A DNA stretch of 16,611 nt from Oscillospiraceae bacterium (GTDB taxonomy: Bacteria > Bacillota > Clostridia > Oscillospirales > Oscillospiraceae), in contig JABLYK010000045.1 in the NCBI GenBank assembly GCA_018265835.1, positions 1 to 16,611 of the forward strand, read 5' to 3'. The translations under genes were made by a program, and so were the position numbers. This document shows positions 1 to 6,914 of this stretch, piece by piece; the first letter of the stretch is position 1; the number at the start of each line of letters is the position of its first letter. Below the pieces are notes generated by a model, which was given only the letters and a program-made list of their open reading frames with translations, was not told the origin of the DNA and searched no databases.

Positions 1-1
1 C

Positions 2-202
2 TCCAAGGTGGTCATCACCGGCGACGTGACCCAGATCGACCTGCCCGCCGACAAGATCAGCGGCCTGAAGGAGGCCATGAAGGTGCTGCGGGATGTGGAG
101 GGCGTGGCCATCTGCAAGCTCACCAAGGAGGACGTGGTGCGCCACGTCATGGTGCAGCGTATCATCGAGGCTTACGCGAAATTTGAGGAGAAAAAGAAAT
201 GA
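2..202 (+). CDS. phoH: PhoH family protein, C-terminal end (partial)
   Basis: The frame is open from the left edge and gives the last 66 residues of a PhoH-like P-loop ATPase. The segment VVITGDVTQIDLP is the conserved stretch after the Walker B region in this family, and the tail with KLTKEDVVRHVMVQRIIEAY is the usual PhoH C-terminus. PhoH proteins are cytoplasmic ATPases with a predicted RNA-related role. The stop overlaps the start of ybeY in an ATGA junction, and phoH-ybeY adjacency is a common conserved pair in Firmicutes, which supports the call. The ATPase core lies outside the window, so nothing can be said about its integrity. Confidence 0.88.
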   Translation, partial: SKVVITGDVTQIDLPADKISGLKEAMKVLRDVEGVAICKLTKEDVVRHVMVQRIIEAYAKFEEKKK

Positions 203-690
203 AACGACACTATATCCCTGTGACGGCGGACGTGCCGGGGGTCAGCGACAGCACAAAGAGCTTCCTGAGGAAGGTCATCCGCACGGCCCTGACGGAGCAG
301 GGCGTGAACGTGCCCTGCGAGGTGGACGTATATGTCACCGGCGATGCGGGCATACAGGAATTGAACCGCGAGATGCGGCAGGTGGACAGGCCCACGGATG
401 TGCTGAGTTTTCCGGCGCTGGAGCTGGCGGAGGGCGAACTGCCCGCAGAGGAGGATGCGGACGTGGCCACCGGCTTCGTGCCGCTGGGCGACATGGCCAT
501 CTCGCTGGAGCGGGTGAAGGCGCAGGCCAAGGAGTACGGCCACAGCAACCGGCGGGAGCTGGCGTATCTGGCGGTACACTCGGTGCTGCACCTGCTGGGC
601 TACGACCACATGGACGAGGGACCGCAAAAGGCGCGGATGCGGGCGCGGGAGGAGGCCGTCATGGCCGTCCTGGGTCTGGAACGGAAATGA
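199..690 (+). CDS. ybeY: Endoribonuclease YbeY (rRNA maturation factor)
   Basis: This 163-residue protein is normal length for YbeY, a single-strand-specific zinc endoribonuclease involved in 16S rRNA 3' maturation and ribosome quality control. The metal-binding signature H-x3-H-x5-H is present at His127, His131 and His137 within HSVLHLLGYDH, and the upstream RPTDVLSFP motif is also typical. The ATG overlaps the phoH stop by ATGA, so the two are probably translationally coupled. In many Firmicutes dgkA and cdd lie between ybeY and era; here they are absent and only 43 bases separate the genes. Confidence 0.96.
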   Translation: MKRHYIPVTADVPGVSDSTKSFLRKVIRTALTEQGVNVPCEVDVYVTGDAGIQELNREMRQVDRPTDVLSFPALELAEGELPAEEDADVATGFVPLGDMAISLERVKAQAKEYGHSNRRELAYLAVHSVLHLLGYDHMDEGPQKARMRAREEAVMAVLGLERK

Positions 691-733
691 ATATACAAAA
701 ATGCTCAAATGAAAGAAAGTTGAGGATCACCTG

Positions 734-1639
734 ATGGAAAAAATTACGAAAACGGCGATGATCACCGTATGCGGACGGCCCAATGTGGGCAAGTCCAGTC
801 TGACCAACGCGCTGGTGGGCGAGAAGATCGCCATCGTGTCGGACAAGCCCCAGACCACCCGCAACCGCATTTACGGCGTGGTGAATCGGGACGGCACCCA
901 GTACGTGCTGCTGGACACCCCGGGCCTGCACAAGCCCCGCAGCCGTCTGGGCGACTACATGGTGAAGGTGGTGCGGGAGAGCCTGAGCGACGTGGAGTGC
1001 GCGCTGCTGCTGGTGGAGCCCATCGCCCATGTGGGAGAGCCGGAGCGGGTGCTGCTCCAGCGTATTCAGGAGGAGCATCTGCCCTGCGTGCTGTGTATCA
1101 ACAAGATCGACACGGTGGAGAAGAAGGAGGCGCTGCTGGAGGTCATCGCGGCGTACAGTGAGGCGTATGACGGCTTCGATGCCATCATCCCCATCTCCGC
1201 ACGGACAGGGGACGGGCTGGATGACCTGATGGCCCAGCTGGCCAAGTACGCACAGGAGGGACCCCGGCTGTTCCCCGATGGCATGACCACCGATCAGGCG
1301 GACAGCCAGGTGTGCGCCGAGATCGTGCGGGAGAAGATGCTGCGGTGTCTGGACAAGGAGATCCCCCACGGCACAGCGGTGGAGGTGACGCGGTTCTCCG
1401 AGCGGGAGGACAGCGGCATTATCGACCTGGACGTGACCATCTACTGCGAGAAGGCCAGCCACAAGGGCATTATCATCGGCAAGGGCGGCGAGATGCTCAA
1501 GCGCATCAGCTCCCTGGCGCGGCGGGACATCGAGAAGTTCATGGGTACCAAGGTGTACATGGAGACGTGGGTAAAGGTCAAGGAAAACTGGCGGGACAAT
1601 GTGAATTTTATCCGCAGCCAGGGGTATAACGAGGAGTGA
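734..1639 (+). CDS. era: GTPase Era
   Basis: A 301-residue protein of standard Era length. Era binds the 3' end of 16S rRNA and acts in 30S subunit assembly. Visible motifs are G1 GRPNVGKSS (residues 14-22), the switch I segment QTTRNR (40-45), G3 DTPG (61-64), G4 NKID (123-126), G5 SAR (155-157), and a C-terminal KH domain with GKGGEM at about 249-254. A TGAGGA ribosome-binding site at 721-726 sits 7 bases before the ATG. Its last 56 bases, including the stop, are repeated 212 bases downstream (1797-1852), which is unusual and described separately. Confidence 0.97.
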   Translation: MEKITKTAMITVCGRPNVGKSSLTNALVGEKIAIVSDKPQTTRNRIYGVVNRDGTQYVLLDTPGLHKPRSRLGDYMVKVVRESLSDVECALLLVEPIAHVGEPERVLLQRIQEEHLPCVLCINKIDTVEKKEALLEVIAAYSEAYDGFDAIIPISARTGDGLDDLMAQLAKYAQEGPRLFPDGMTTDQADSQVCAEIVREKMLRCLDKEIPHGTAVEVTRFSEREDSGIIDLDVTIYCEKASHKGIIIGKGGEMLKRISSLARRDIEKFMGTKVYMETWVKVKENWRDNVNFIRSQGYNEE

Positions 1640-1640
1640 G
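1585..1640 (+). repeat. Direct repeat, copy 1: 3' end of era
   Basis: These are the last 55 bases of era plus one base. The same sequence occurs at 1797-1852 with a single difference (C1630 against T1842), which is a silent AAC/AAT change if read in the era frame. Similarity stops sharply on both sides. Confidence 0.95.
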
Positions 1641-1674
1641 CCTTTTGGCACAGATGCTGTCGGCCAGTTTTCCT

Positions 1675-1790
1675 GTCCGCCGCAGCGGACCGCCGCGAGT
1701 GCGGCGTGAATTCGCAGAATTCCGCAGGCGGGATTCATTCCCGCCGTGAAGCGGTGAAATGACGGGGTTCCCGCCCGATGGGACATCGGG
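1675..1790. repeat. Array of five consecutive short inverted repeats
   Basis: Successive self-complementary units are: GTCCGC/GCGGAC (1675-1690, loop CGCA), CGCCGC/GCGGCG (1691-1706, loop GAGT), GAATTC/GAATTC (1708-1722), GGCGGG/CCCGCC (1727-1745, loop ATTCATT) and CCCGATG/CATCGGG (1774-1790, loop GGA). No T-run follows, so this is not a simple terminator. The density resembles REP- or MITE-like intergenic repeats. It occupies the stretch between the two copies of the era end. Confidence 0.7.
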
Positions 1791-1796
1791 TGGGGC

Positions 1797-1852
1797 AAAC
1801 TGGCGGGACAATGTGAATTTTATCCGCAGCCAGGGGTATAATGAGGAGTGAG
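1797..1852 (+). repeat. Direct repeat, copy 2: duplicated 3' end of era
   Basis: This 56-base copy matches era positions 1585-1640 at 55 of 56 positions, including the stop codon. It has no start codon or upstream coding sequence, so it is a gene fragment. The sequence after it (1853 on) differs from what follows copy 1, so this is not a plain tandem duplication of a 212-bp unit. Confidence 0.95.
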
Positions 1853-1888
1853 GGGGGCCGCGCCTGCGGGCCTCCGGCAGAGAGGGTT

Positions 1889-1906
1889 CCGCGCCCTCGG
1901 GCGCGG
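1889..1906. repeat. GC hairpin module, copy 1
   Basis: The arms CCGCGCC and GGCGCGG enclose a CTCG tetraloop. A tail containing ATATTTC and a downstream CCGG follows, matching in layout the copies at 2369 and 2448, and CAAAAGT motifs lie close by (1950, 1960). Confidence 0.6.
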
Positions 1907-1929
1907 GGATATTTCGCTCTCCGGAGCGA

Positions 1930-1959
1930 CCCACTTTTGCCAACAGCGGCAAAAGTGGG
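1930..1959. repeat. Perfect 12-bp inverted repeat
   Basis: CCCACTTTTGCC (1930-1941) pairs perfectly with GGCAAAAGTGGG (1948-1959) across a six-base loop. No T-run follows directly. A second inverted repeat, CCAAAAACCA/TGGTTTTTGG around one central base, follows at 1971-1991. Confidence 0.85.
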
Positions 1960-2358
1960 CAAAAGTACCGCCAAAAACCAATGGTTTTTGGATTTCCTTT
2001 GTGCCGGTTTCAATGCGGCGGGAAAAGGTTCTGCATGGAATTGACCATGGGTCTACCCTCGCTGCCGCTGACGTGGTGGGCAGGGAAAGTCGGTGGGTCT
2101 ACCGATATAGGCGATTATCAAATCGCGCACTTGCCGCCGCTGGCAGCAAGTGCAGGTGCGGCCAGTTGGGCCGCAGAATATAAAAAATACGCGCTGCTAC
2201 GAAGCGCATTTTGTAAAACGGCATGCCAACACGCCGCCGCAAAGCCGATAAACCAGCGCATCGCCGCGCGGAACACGGGAGCGGCAGCGGGGAGAGACGT
2301 ACAAGCGATTCGTTGTACGACGATCAGCATATATTTTGGCTTTCGCGGGGTACGCGGC

Positions 2359-2394
2359 CAAAAGTGACCCGCGCTCGGGGGCGCGGAACATTCC
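2359..2394 (+). repeat. Direct repeat with GC hairpin module, copy 2
   Basis: This 36-base unit starts CAAAAGTGACC, holds the hairpin CCGCGC/GCGCGG (2369-2386) and ends ATTCC. It matches 2438-2473 at 33 of 36 positions. Confidence 0.85.
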
Positions 2395-2437
2395 CCGCCG
2401 GAGGCATGCAAGGAAAAAGTCGGCAGGTCGCTGCGGG

Positions 2438-2473
2438 CAAAAGTGACCCGCGCTCGGAAGCGCGGAATATTCC
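2438..2473 (+). repeat. Direct repeat with GC hairpin module, copy 3
   Basis: Partner of the unit at 2359-2394, 79 bases downstream, with three differences. Two of these fall in the hairpin loop (GG to AA), so the stem CCGCGC/GCGCGG at 2448-2465 is kept intact. Confidence 0.85.
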
Positions 2474-2639
2474 CTTCGGAAAAAGAATCGCGGGCCGTCG
2501 GGGACGCCGACCCCTGCAATGTGCGGGAACGGAGCCGCGGCGAAACGAACGCGGGCGGGGCAGGACCTCTGTGCGGCAAACTTTCCCTGCGATAATTTGA
2601 GGCCAGACCTCCATGCTAAGAGCAGGGGAGGTGACGGCC

Positions 2640-2738
2640 ATGGACTACTGGGAGCTGTTCTGCGACACCGGTGCGCCGGAGGCGTATCTGCTGTGGCGCG
2701 GCCAACAGGAGGCAGTATGCAAAACGGAAAAACAGTGA
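2640..2738 (+). CDS. yqzL: YqzL-like very small protein
   Basis: A 32-codon gene starting MDYWELFCDTGAPEAYLLW. It resembles the YqzL family, tiny proteins of unknown function that have an aromatic-rich start, a TG-x-x-(E/D)AYLL core, and a usual position between era and recO in Firmicutes. A strong GGGGAGG ribosome-binding site lies at 2625-2631. Its 3' end overlaps the recO start by 22 bases in another frame, and the recO ribosome-binding site (AGGAGG, 2707-2712) is inside it, which suggests translational coupling. The evidence is the motif and the position; the function is unknown. Confidence 0.75.
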   Translation: MDYWELFCDTGAPEAYLLWRGQQEAVCKTEKQ

Positions 2739-3469
2739 CCACCGGTCTGGTGCTGCGGGTCACGGAGACAAAGGAAGCCGACAAGATCCTGACGGTGCTG
2801 ACGCCGGACATGGGGAAGATCCCCCTGATCGCACGGGGCGCGCGGCGGAAAAACAGCCGTATTGCCGCCGCCAGCCAGCTGCTGGCGTATTCGGAGCTGA
2901 CGCTGTATAAGCGGGGAAACTGGCATATGCTGGACGAGGCATCCACACTGGAGCTGTTCGACGGCGTGCGGCAGGACATCGTGCTTTTGTCGCTGGCGTC
3001 CTACTTCGCGGAGGCGGCGGAGGCGGTGTGCGCCGAGGAGACGACATCGCCGGAGATCCTGTCGCTGCTGCTGAACGCGCTGTACGCCCTGTGCTATCTG
3101 CACAAGGAGCCGCGGCTGGTGAAGGCGGCGTTCCAGTTCCGACTCATGGCGCTGGCGGGGTTTGAGCCGCTGGCGTCAGGGTGCGCCGTGTGCGGCAGAG
3201 AGGAGCCGGAAGCTCCCATGCTGGACGTGGTACACGGCGTGGTACACTGCGGCGGGTGCAAGCGGTTGGGCGGCCTGAGTATGCCGCTGACGGCGGCGGG
3301 TCTGGCGGCGCTGCGGCACGTGCTGTACTGCGACAGCCGGAGACTGTACGGCTTTACGCTGGAATCGGAGGCGCTGCGGGAGCTGGACCACGCCGGTGAG
3401 GCGTTTATTGCCGGACAGCTGGAGCGGAGCTTCCGGACATTGGACTACTACAAATCCCTTTTGATATGA
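2717..3469 (+). CDS. recO: DNA repair protein RecO
   Basis: This 250-residue protein has the normal RecO length. RecO works with RecR to load RecA on SSB-coated single-stranded DNA in RecF-pathway gap repair. The N-terminal OB-fold region shows TGLVLRVTETKEADKILTVL and a basic IARGARRKNSR segment. A C-terminal four-cysteine zinc site is visible at Cys156, Cys159, Cys178 and Cys181. The ATG is preceded by AGGAGG at 2707-2712; an open frame extends upstream into the repeats but has no other good start. mutS2 follows after 10 bases, so the two are probably cotranscribed. Confidence 0.93.
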   Translation: MQNGKTVTTGLVLRVTETKEADKILTVLTPDMGKIPLIARGARRKNSRIAAASQLLAYSELTLYKRGNWHMLDEASTLELFDGVRQDIVLLSLASYFAEAAEAVCAEETTSPEILSLLLNALYALCYLHKEPRLVKAAFQFRLMALAGFEPLASGCAVCGREEPEAPMLDVVHGVVHCGGCKRLGGLSMPLTAAGLAALRHVLYCDSRRLYGFTLESEALRELDHAGEAFIAGQLERSFRTLDYYKSLLI

Positions 3470-3479
3470 GGACATACAT

Positions 3480-5885
3480 ATGAGCGACTTATTTGAAAAA
3501 TCCATGCGGACGCTGGAGCTGCCCGCCGTGCTGGAGATGCTGGCTCAGCGGGCCGTCAGCGATGAGGCCAAGGAGCGGTGCCGCAGGCTGCGGCCCTCCA
3601 CGGAGCCGGATGCGGTCAGCCGCCTGCTGGACGAGACAGACGCCGCCAAGGTGCGGCTGGGGCTCCACGGCAGCCCGTCCTTCACCGGCGTGAAGGATGT
3701 GGCGCAGCCGCTGAACCGCGCCGACCACGGCGGTATGCTGAACACACGGGAGCTGCTGGATATTGCCGGCGTGCTGACAGCCACGCGGCGGGTCAGCGAC
3801 TACGATGCGGAGCGGCAGGGGGAACCCACGGCCATCGACCGGCTGTTCTCCGCCCTGCGGCCCAACAGGTATCTGGAGGACCGCATCCGCGGGGCCATCC
3901 TGGACGAGGAGACCATCGCCGACACTGCCAGCCCCGAGCTGGCGGACATCCGGCGGCAGATGCGGGTGGCGGCCACCAAGGGCCGCCAGATCCTGCAGCG
4001 CATCATCTCCTCGCCATCCTACGCCAAGGTGCTGCAGGAGGCCCTCATCACCCAGCGGGACGGCCGATTTGTGGTGCCGGTGAAGGCGGAGTGCAAGGGC
4101 AGTCTGCCGGGCCTTGTCCACGATGTGTCCTCCTCCGGCGCCACGCTGTTTGTGGAGCCCATGGGCGTGGTGCAGGCCAACAACGAGATGAAGGAGCTGG
4201 AGGCCAAGGAGGACAAGGAGATCGATCGCATCCTGCGGGTCCTCAGCGGTGAGTGCGCCGCGGCGCGGGAGACCATCCTCTACAACTACGATGTGCTGGT
4301 GCAGCTGGACGCTATTTTTGCCAGAGCACAGCTGAGCTACGCCATGAACGCGGGGCGGCCGCTGGTGCGCAAACGCGGCGGCATCGACCTGAAAAAGGCG
4401 AGGCATCCCCTGCTGGATCAGGCCAGAGCCGTGCCGGTGACGGTGGAGCTGGGCGGGCGCTTCGACACGCTGGTCATCACCGGTCCCAACACCGGCGGCA
4501 AGACCGTGACGCTTAAGACCATCGGGCTTCTGAGCCTCATGGCCCAGTGCGGCCTCCACATCCCCGCAGGGGACCAGAGCGCCGTGCAGGTGTTTGACCG
4601 CATTCTGGCGGACGTGGGCGATGAGCAGAGCATCGAGCAGAGCCTGTCCACGTTCTCGGCCCATATGGCCAACACTGTGGAGATCCTGAAGCAGGCGGAT
4701 GACCGGAGCCTGATCCTGTTCGACGAGCTGGGCGCGGGTACAGATCCCGTGGAGGGCGCGGCGCTGGCCATCGCCATCATCCAGGACGTGCGGGGCAAGG
4801 GGGCGCTGACGGCGGCTACCACCCACTATGCGGAGCTGAAGACCTTCGCCATGACTACGGCGGGGGTGGAGAATGCCAGCTGCGAGTTTGACGTGCAGAC
4901 CCTGCGGCCCACGTACCGGCTGCTTATCGGCATTCCGGGCAAGTCCAACGCCTTCGCCATCTCGCGGCGGCTGGGATTGGACGAGAGCGTCATCGAGGCC
5001 GCCAAGGCCCAGATGGACAGCGAATCCGTGCGGTTCGAGGATGTACTGACCCAGCTGGAGGAGAAGCGCCAGCGGCTGGAGAAGGCTCAGAACGAGGCGG
5101 ACCGCTTGTGGCAGCAGCGGGAGGAGGATGCCCGCAAGGCCCGCACCTTCCGCGAGCAGATGGAGAAAGCCAAGGAGAACGCCCGCACCAAGGGCGAGGC
5201 CGAGGCGCGGCGCATTGTGCGGCAGGCTCAGCAGCAGGCGGATCAGGTGTTCGCCGAGCTGGATCAGCTCCGGAAACAGCAGCAGCGCGCCGACTATCAG
5301 ACCGTGAACGACGGCAAGGCCGATGTGCGCCGCCGCCTGAAGGAGGCGGAGGCGGCGCTGCATCAGCATGACGAGGCGGCGGAGCCTATCCCCGCGCCCA
5401 GCCGCCCCATCGCCGCGGGCGACACGGTGGAGCTGGCCGGTGTCCGGACGGCGGCTGCGGTACTGGCGGTCAACGGCGACGGCACCCTGCTTTTGCAGGC
5501 GGGGAAAATGAAGATGACCGTGAAGGCGTCCCAGGTGCGGCTGCTGGAGACGGCGGAGGAGATCGCCGAGAAGAAAAAGCAGGCGGCCAAGTCCCGCGCC
5601 GGCGGCAGCGGCGGCACGGTGCAGATCACTACAGGCGCACGGGCCTCCGCCGAGCTGGATATCCGAGGGCTGGAAACGCTGGAGGCCGAGAGCGTGGTGG
5701 AGAACTATCTGGACGCGGCGCAGCGCTCCAAGCTGGGCACCGTCACCATTATCCACGGAAAGGGCACCGGCGCGCTGCGTGCCGCCGTACACCAGATGCT
5801 GAAGAAGAACAGGGCTGTTAAGAGCTTCCGTCTGGGCCGCTACGGCGAGGGCGAGGCCGGGGTGACAGTGGTGGAGCTGAAGTAA
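3480..5885 (+). CDS. mutS2: Endonuclease/ATPase MutS2
   Basis: An 801-residue protein of the MutS2 family, typical in length. The MutS core has Walker A GPNTGGKT at 335-342 and the Walker B segment LILFDELGAGTD with Asp415-Glu416. After it come a long charged coiled-coil region rich in Glu, Gln, Lys and Arg (about 505-640) and a C-terminal Smr domain from about 726 containing LDIRG and HGKGTG. MutS2 proteins restrain homologous recombination, and in Bacillus subtilis MutS2 acts on collided ribosomes; the role here is inferred from the family. The GAGGA ribosome-binding site at 3468-3472 overlaps the recO stop. Confidence 0.97.
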   Translation: MSDLFEKSMRTLELPAVLEMLAQRAVSDEAKERCRRLRPSTEPDAVSRLLDETDAAKVRLGLHGSPSFTGVKDVAQPLNRADHGGMLNTRELLDIAGVLTATRRVSDYDAERQGEPTAIDRLFSALRPNRYLEDRIRGAILDEETIADTASPELADIRRQMRVAATKGRQILQRIISSPSYAKVLQEALITQRDGRFVVPVKAECKGSLPGLVHDVSSSGATLFVEPMGVVQANNEMKELEAKEDKEIDRILRVLSGECAAARETILYNYDVLVQLDAIFARAQLSYAMNAGRPLVRKRGGIDLKKARHPLLDQARAVPVTVELGGRFDTLVITGPNTGGKTVTLKTIGLLSLMAQCGLHIPAGDQSAVQVFDRILADVGDEQSIEQSLSTFSAHMANTVEILKQADDRSLILFDELGAGTDPVEGAALAIAIIQDVRGKGALTAATTHYAELKTFAMTTAGVENASCEFDVQTLRPTYRLLIGIPGKSNAFAISRRLGLDESVIEAAKAQMDSESVRFEDVLTQLEEKRQRLEKAQNEADRLWQQREEDARKARTFREQMEKAKENARTKGEAEARRIVRQAQQQADQVFAELDQLRKQQQRADYQTVNDGKADVRRRLKEAEAALHQHDEAAEPIPAPSRPIAAGDTVELAGVRTAAAVLAVNGDGTLLLQAGKMKMTVKASQVRLLETAEEIAEKKKQAAKSRAGGSGGTVQITTGARASAELDIRGLETLEAESVVENYLDAAQRSKLGTVTIIHGKGTGALRAAVHQMLKKNRAVKSFRLGRYGEGEAGVTVVELK

Positions 5886-5900
5886 GGCGGAGAGTTTGTG

Positions 5901-5915
5901 TAATTCGACGAATTA
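5901..5915. repeat. 15-base palindrome downstream of mutS2
   Basis: TAATTCGACGAATTA has two perfect 7-base arms around one central base. It lies between the mutS2 stop and the HPr promoter (-35 at 5963) and has no T-run, so it looks more like a protein-binding site than a terminator. No regulator can be named. Confidence 0.5.
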
Positions 5916-5962
5916 TTCAGGGAATTCCACAGGGGGTGGTACAAATTTCGTATCAATGCCCA

Positions 5963-5991
5963 TTGAAATGGAGCGGTATTTTCGCTATAAT
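5963..5991 (+). promoter_or_regulatory. Sigma-A-type promoter for the HPr gene
   Basis: TTGAAA (5963-5968), a 17-base spacer and TATAAT (5986-5991) form a near-perfect housekeeping promoter. It lies in an AT-rich stretch and leaves a leader of roughly 60 bases before the HPr start, so HPr probably has its own transcript apart from mutS2. Confidence 0.88.
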
Positions 5992-6056
5992 AAGCATGAT
6001 GGGAGTTATGTTTTTCACCATTTCGGAAAAAATTGTGGTATAAGGAGTGCTATTCC

Positions 6057-6320
6057 ATGTATACACGGGAAATCACTGTCAAGAATGAAGTCGGTCTGCA
6101 CGCCAGACCCGCTACCTACTTTATCCAGAAGGCCAACGAGTTCAAGAGCGGCATCTGGGTGGAGAAGGAGGAGCGCCGCGTCAATGCCAAGAGCCTGCTG
6201 GGCGTGCTGAGCCTGGGTATCGTGCAGGGCACTGCCATTACGCTGATCGCGGACGGCGTCGATGAGAAGGAGGCCGTGGACGCACTGGTCGACCTGATCG
6301 AGAACCAGATCGGCGAATAA
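6057..6320 (+). CDS. ptsH: HPr family phosphocarrier protein
   Basis: An 87-residue protein with the usual HPr size. The phosphoacceptor His15 is in GLHARPAT and the regulatory Ser46 is in NAKSLLGVLSLG, the site that HPr kinase phosphorylates in Firmicutes. HPr carries phosphate from enzyme I to the sugar-specific PTS components, and its Ser46-phosphorylated form works with CcpA in carbon catabolite control. His15 argues against the Crh paralogue, which lacks it. A TAAGGAG ribosome-binding site at 6041-6047 fixes the start. The gene stands alone between its own promoter and a strong terminator; ptsI is not nearby. Confidence 0.94.
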   Translation: MYTREITVKNEVGLHARPATYFIQKANEFKSGIWVEKEERRVNAKSLLGVLSLGIVQGTAITLIADGVDEKEAVDALVDLIENQIGE

Positions 6321-6335
6321 AGCTGTCAGACTATG

Positions 6336-6375
6336 AAAAACCGGCCATGCGCATGAGCGCATGGCCGGTTTTTTT
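6336..6375. terminator. Strong intrinsic terminator, probably bidirectional
   Basis: A perfect 17-bp stem (6336-6352 with 6357-6373) has an ATGA loop and is followed on the + strand by a run of T. The left arm begins with five A, so the minus-strand transcript of the pyr operon meets a matching T-run. It sits between the convergent HPr gene and pyr operon. Confidence 0.92.
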
Positions 6376-6400
6376 ACGGGTGGGACAGCAAAGCGATAAC

Positions 6401-6434
6401 AAAGAAGCGGCACGCATTCGCGTGTCGCTTCTTT
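6401..6434 (-). terminator. Hairpin downstream of pyrI, possible operon terminator
   Basis: Fifteen base pairs with one G-T pair (6401-6415 with 6420-6434) enclose the loop ATTC. On the minus strand it is followed by the moderately T-rich CTTCTTTGTT, so it may be the first terminator the pyr transcript meets, with the stronger one at 6336-6375 behind it. Confidence 0.6.
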
Positions 6435-6479
6435 CTGGCATAAATCTCCTGCGTAATGTTCCCTCTTTTTCGGCTTCTT

Positions 6480-6899
6480 TTAGTTTTCGGCCTTGGTCTC
6501 ACAGTACAGGCAGCGGTAGGTGCGCGTGCGCTCTTCGGTCAGCGTGAAGACCTGCGGCAGCTCCTGCTCAACGGAGGTGATGCAGCGGGGATTCTTGCAG
6601 CGGATGACGTTGGTGATGCGCTCGGGCAGCTTGAGCTGGCGCTTTTCGATGCGCTCGCCGTCCTTAATGATGTTGACGGTGATGCCGGGGTCGACATAGC
6701 CGATGACGTCCCAGTCAAGGTCGAGCACCTGATCGATCTTGATGATGTCCTTGCGGCCGAGCTTGCCGCTGGAAACGTTCTTGAGCAGCGCGACAGAGCA
6801 GTCGAGCTTGTCAAGGCCGAGGATGTTGTAGAGCTCCATCGCCTTGCCGGCGGAGATATGGTCGATAACGATACCGTTGGAAATAGCGTCGATGATCAT
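6480..6899 (-). CDS. pyrI: Aspartate carbamoyltransferase regulatory chain
   Basis: A 139-residue PyrI, somewhat shorter than the roughly 150-residue enterobacterial chain. The C-terminal zinc site that contacts the catalytic chain is complete, with Cys101, Cys106, Cys130 and Cys133 in a C-x4-C...C-x2-C layout. The N-terminal allosteric domain contains LGLDKLD and the KLGRKDIIKI segment typical of this family. It would assemble with PyrB into an ATP/CTP-responsive holoenzyme. The ATG follows the pyrB stop by 15 bases with a GGGAGGG ribosome-binding site between them. It is the last gene of the operon. Confidence 0.95.
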   Translation of the reverse strand: MIIDAISNGIVIDHISAGKAMELYNILGLDKLDCSVALLKNVSSGKLGRKDIIKIDQVLDLDWDVIGYVDPGITVNIIKDGERIEKRQLKLPERITNVIRCKNPRCITSVEQELPQVFTLTEERTRTYRCLYCETKAEN

Positions 6900-6914
6900 G
6901 TGTAAGTCCCTCCC

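Larger units (their letters stand above)
1640..2639. other. Repeat-rich gap between era and yqzL/recO
   Basis: About 1 kb with no convincing gene. It contains the second copy of the era 3' end, five consecutive small hairpins (1675-1790), a 12-bp perfect hairpin (1930-1959), a 21-base inverted repeat (1971-1991), a direct 10-mer TGGGTCTACC at 2048 and 2094, three copies of a GC hairpin module (1889, 2369, 2448), and four copies of CAAAAGT (1950, 1960, 2359, 2438). Open frames on both strands lack ribosome-binding sites and read as low-complexity Arg/Ala/Pro/Gly text, as expected from GC-rich repeats. era and yqzL are normally close neighbours, so the gap looks like inserted or expanded repeat DNA. 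Confidence 0.75.

Noticed and set aside
659..1798. A 379-codon minus-strand frame across era and the repeat block
   Set aside because: It is the antisense shadow of era and runs through both repeat copies; no ribosome-binding site and no recognisable domain.
1889..2473. A CRISPR array
   Set aside because: The repeated module occurs only three times, with unequal distances of about 480 and 79 bases, and no cas genes are present.
2118..2979. Several minus-strand frames of 105-260 codons in the era-recO gap
   Set aside because: Their text is low-complexity Arg/Ser/Pro/Ala and follows the DNA repeats. Overlapping frames are open at the same time, as expected for GC-rich non-coding DNA.
3489..5792. 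A 767-codon open frame on the minus strand opposite mutS2
   Set aside because: It is a shadow of the GC-rich mutS2 gene. It is rich in Leu, Gly, His and Arg, resembles no family, and mutS2 itself shows complete motifs.
6057..6320. Crh instead of HPr
   Set aside because: Crh lacks the phosphoacceptor histidine, while His15 is present here.
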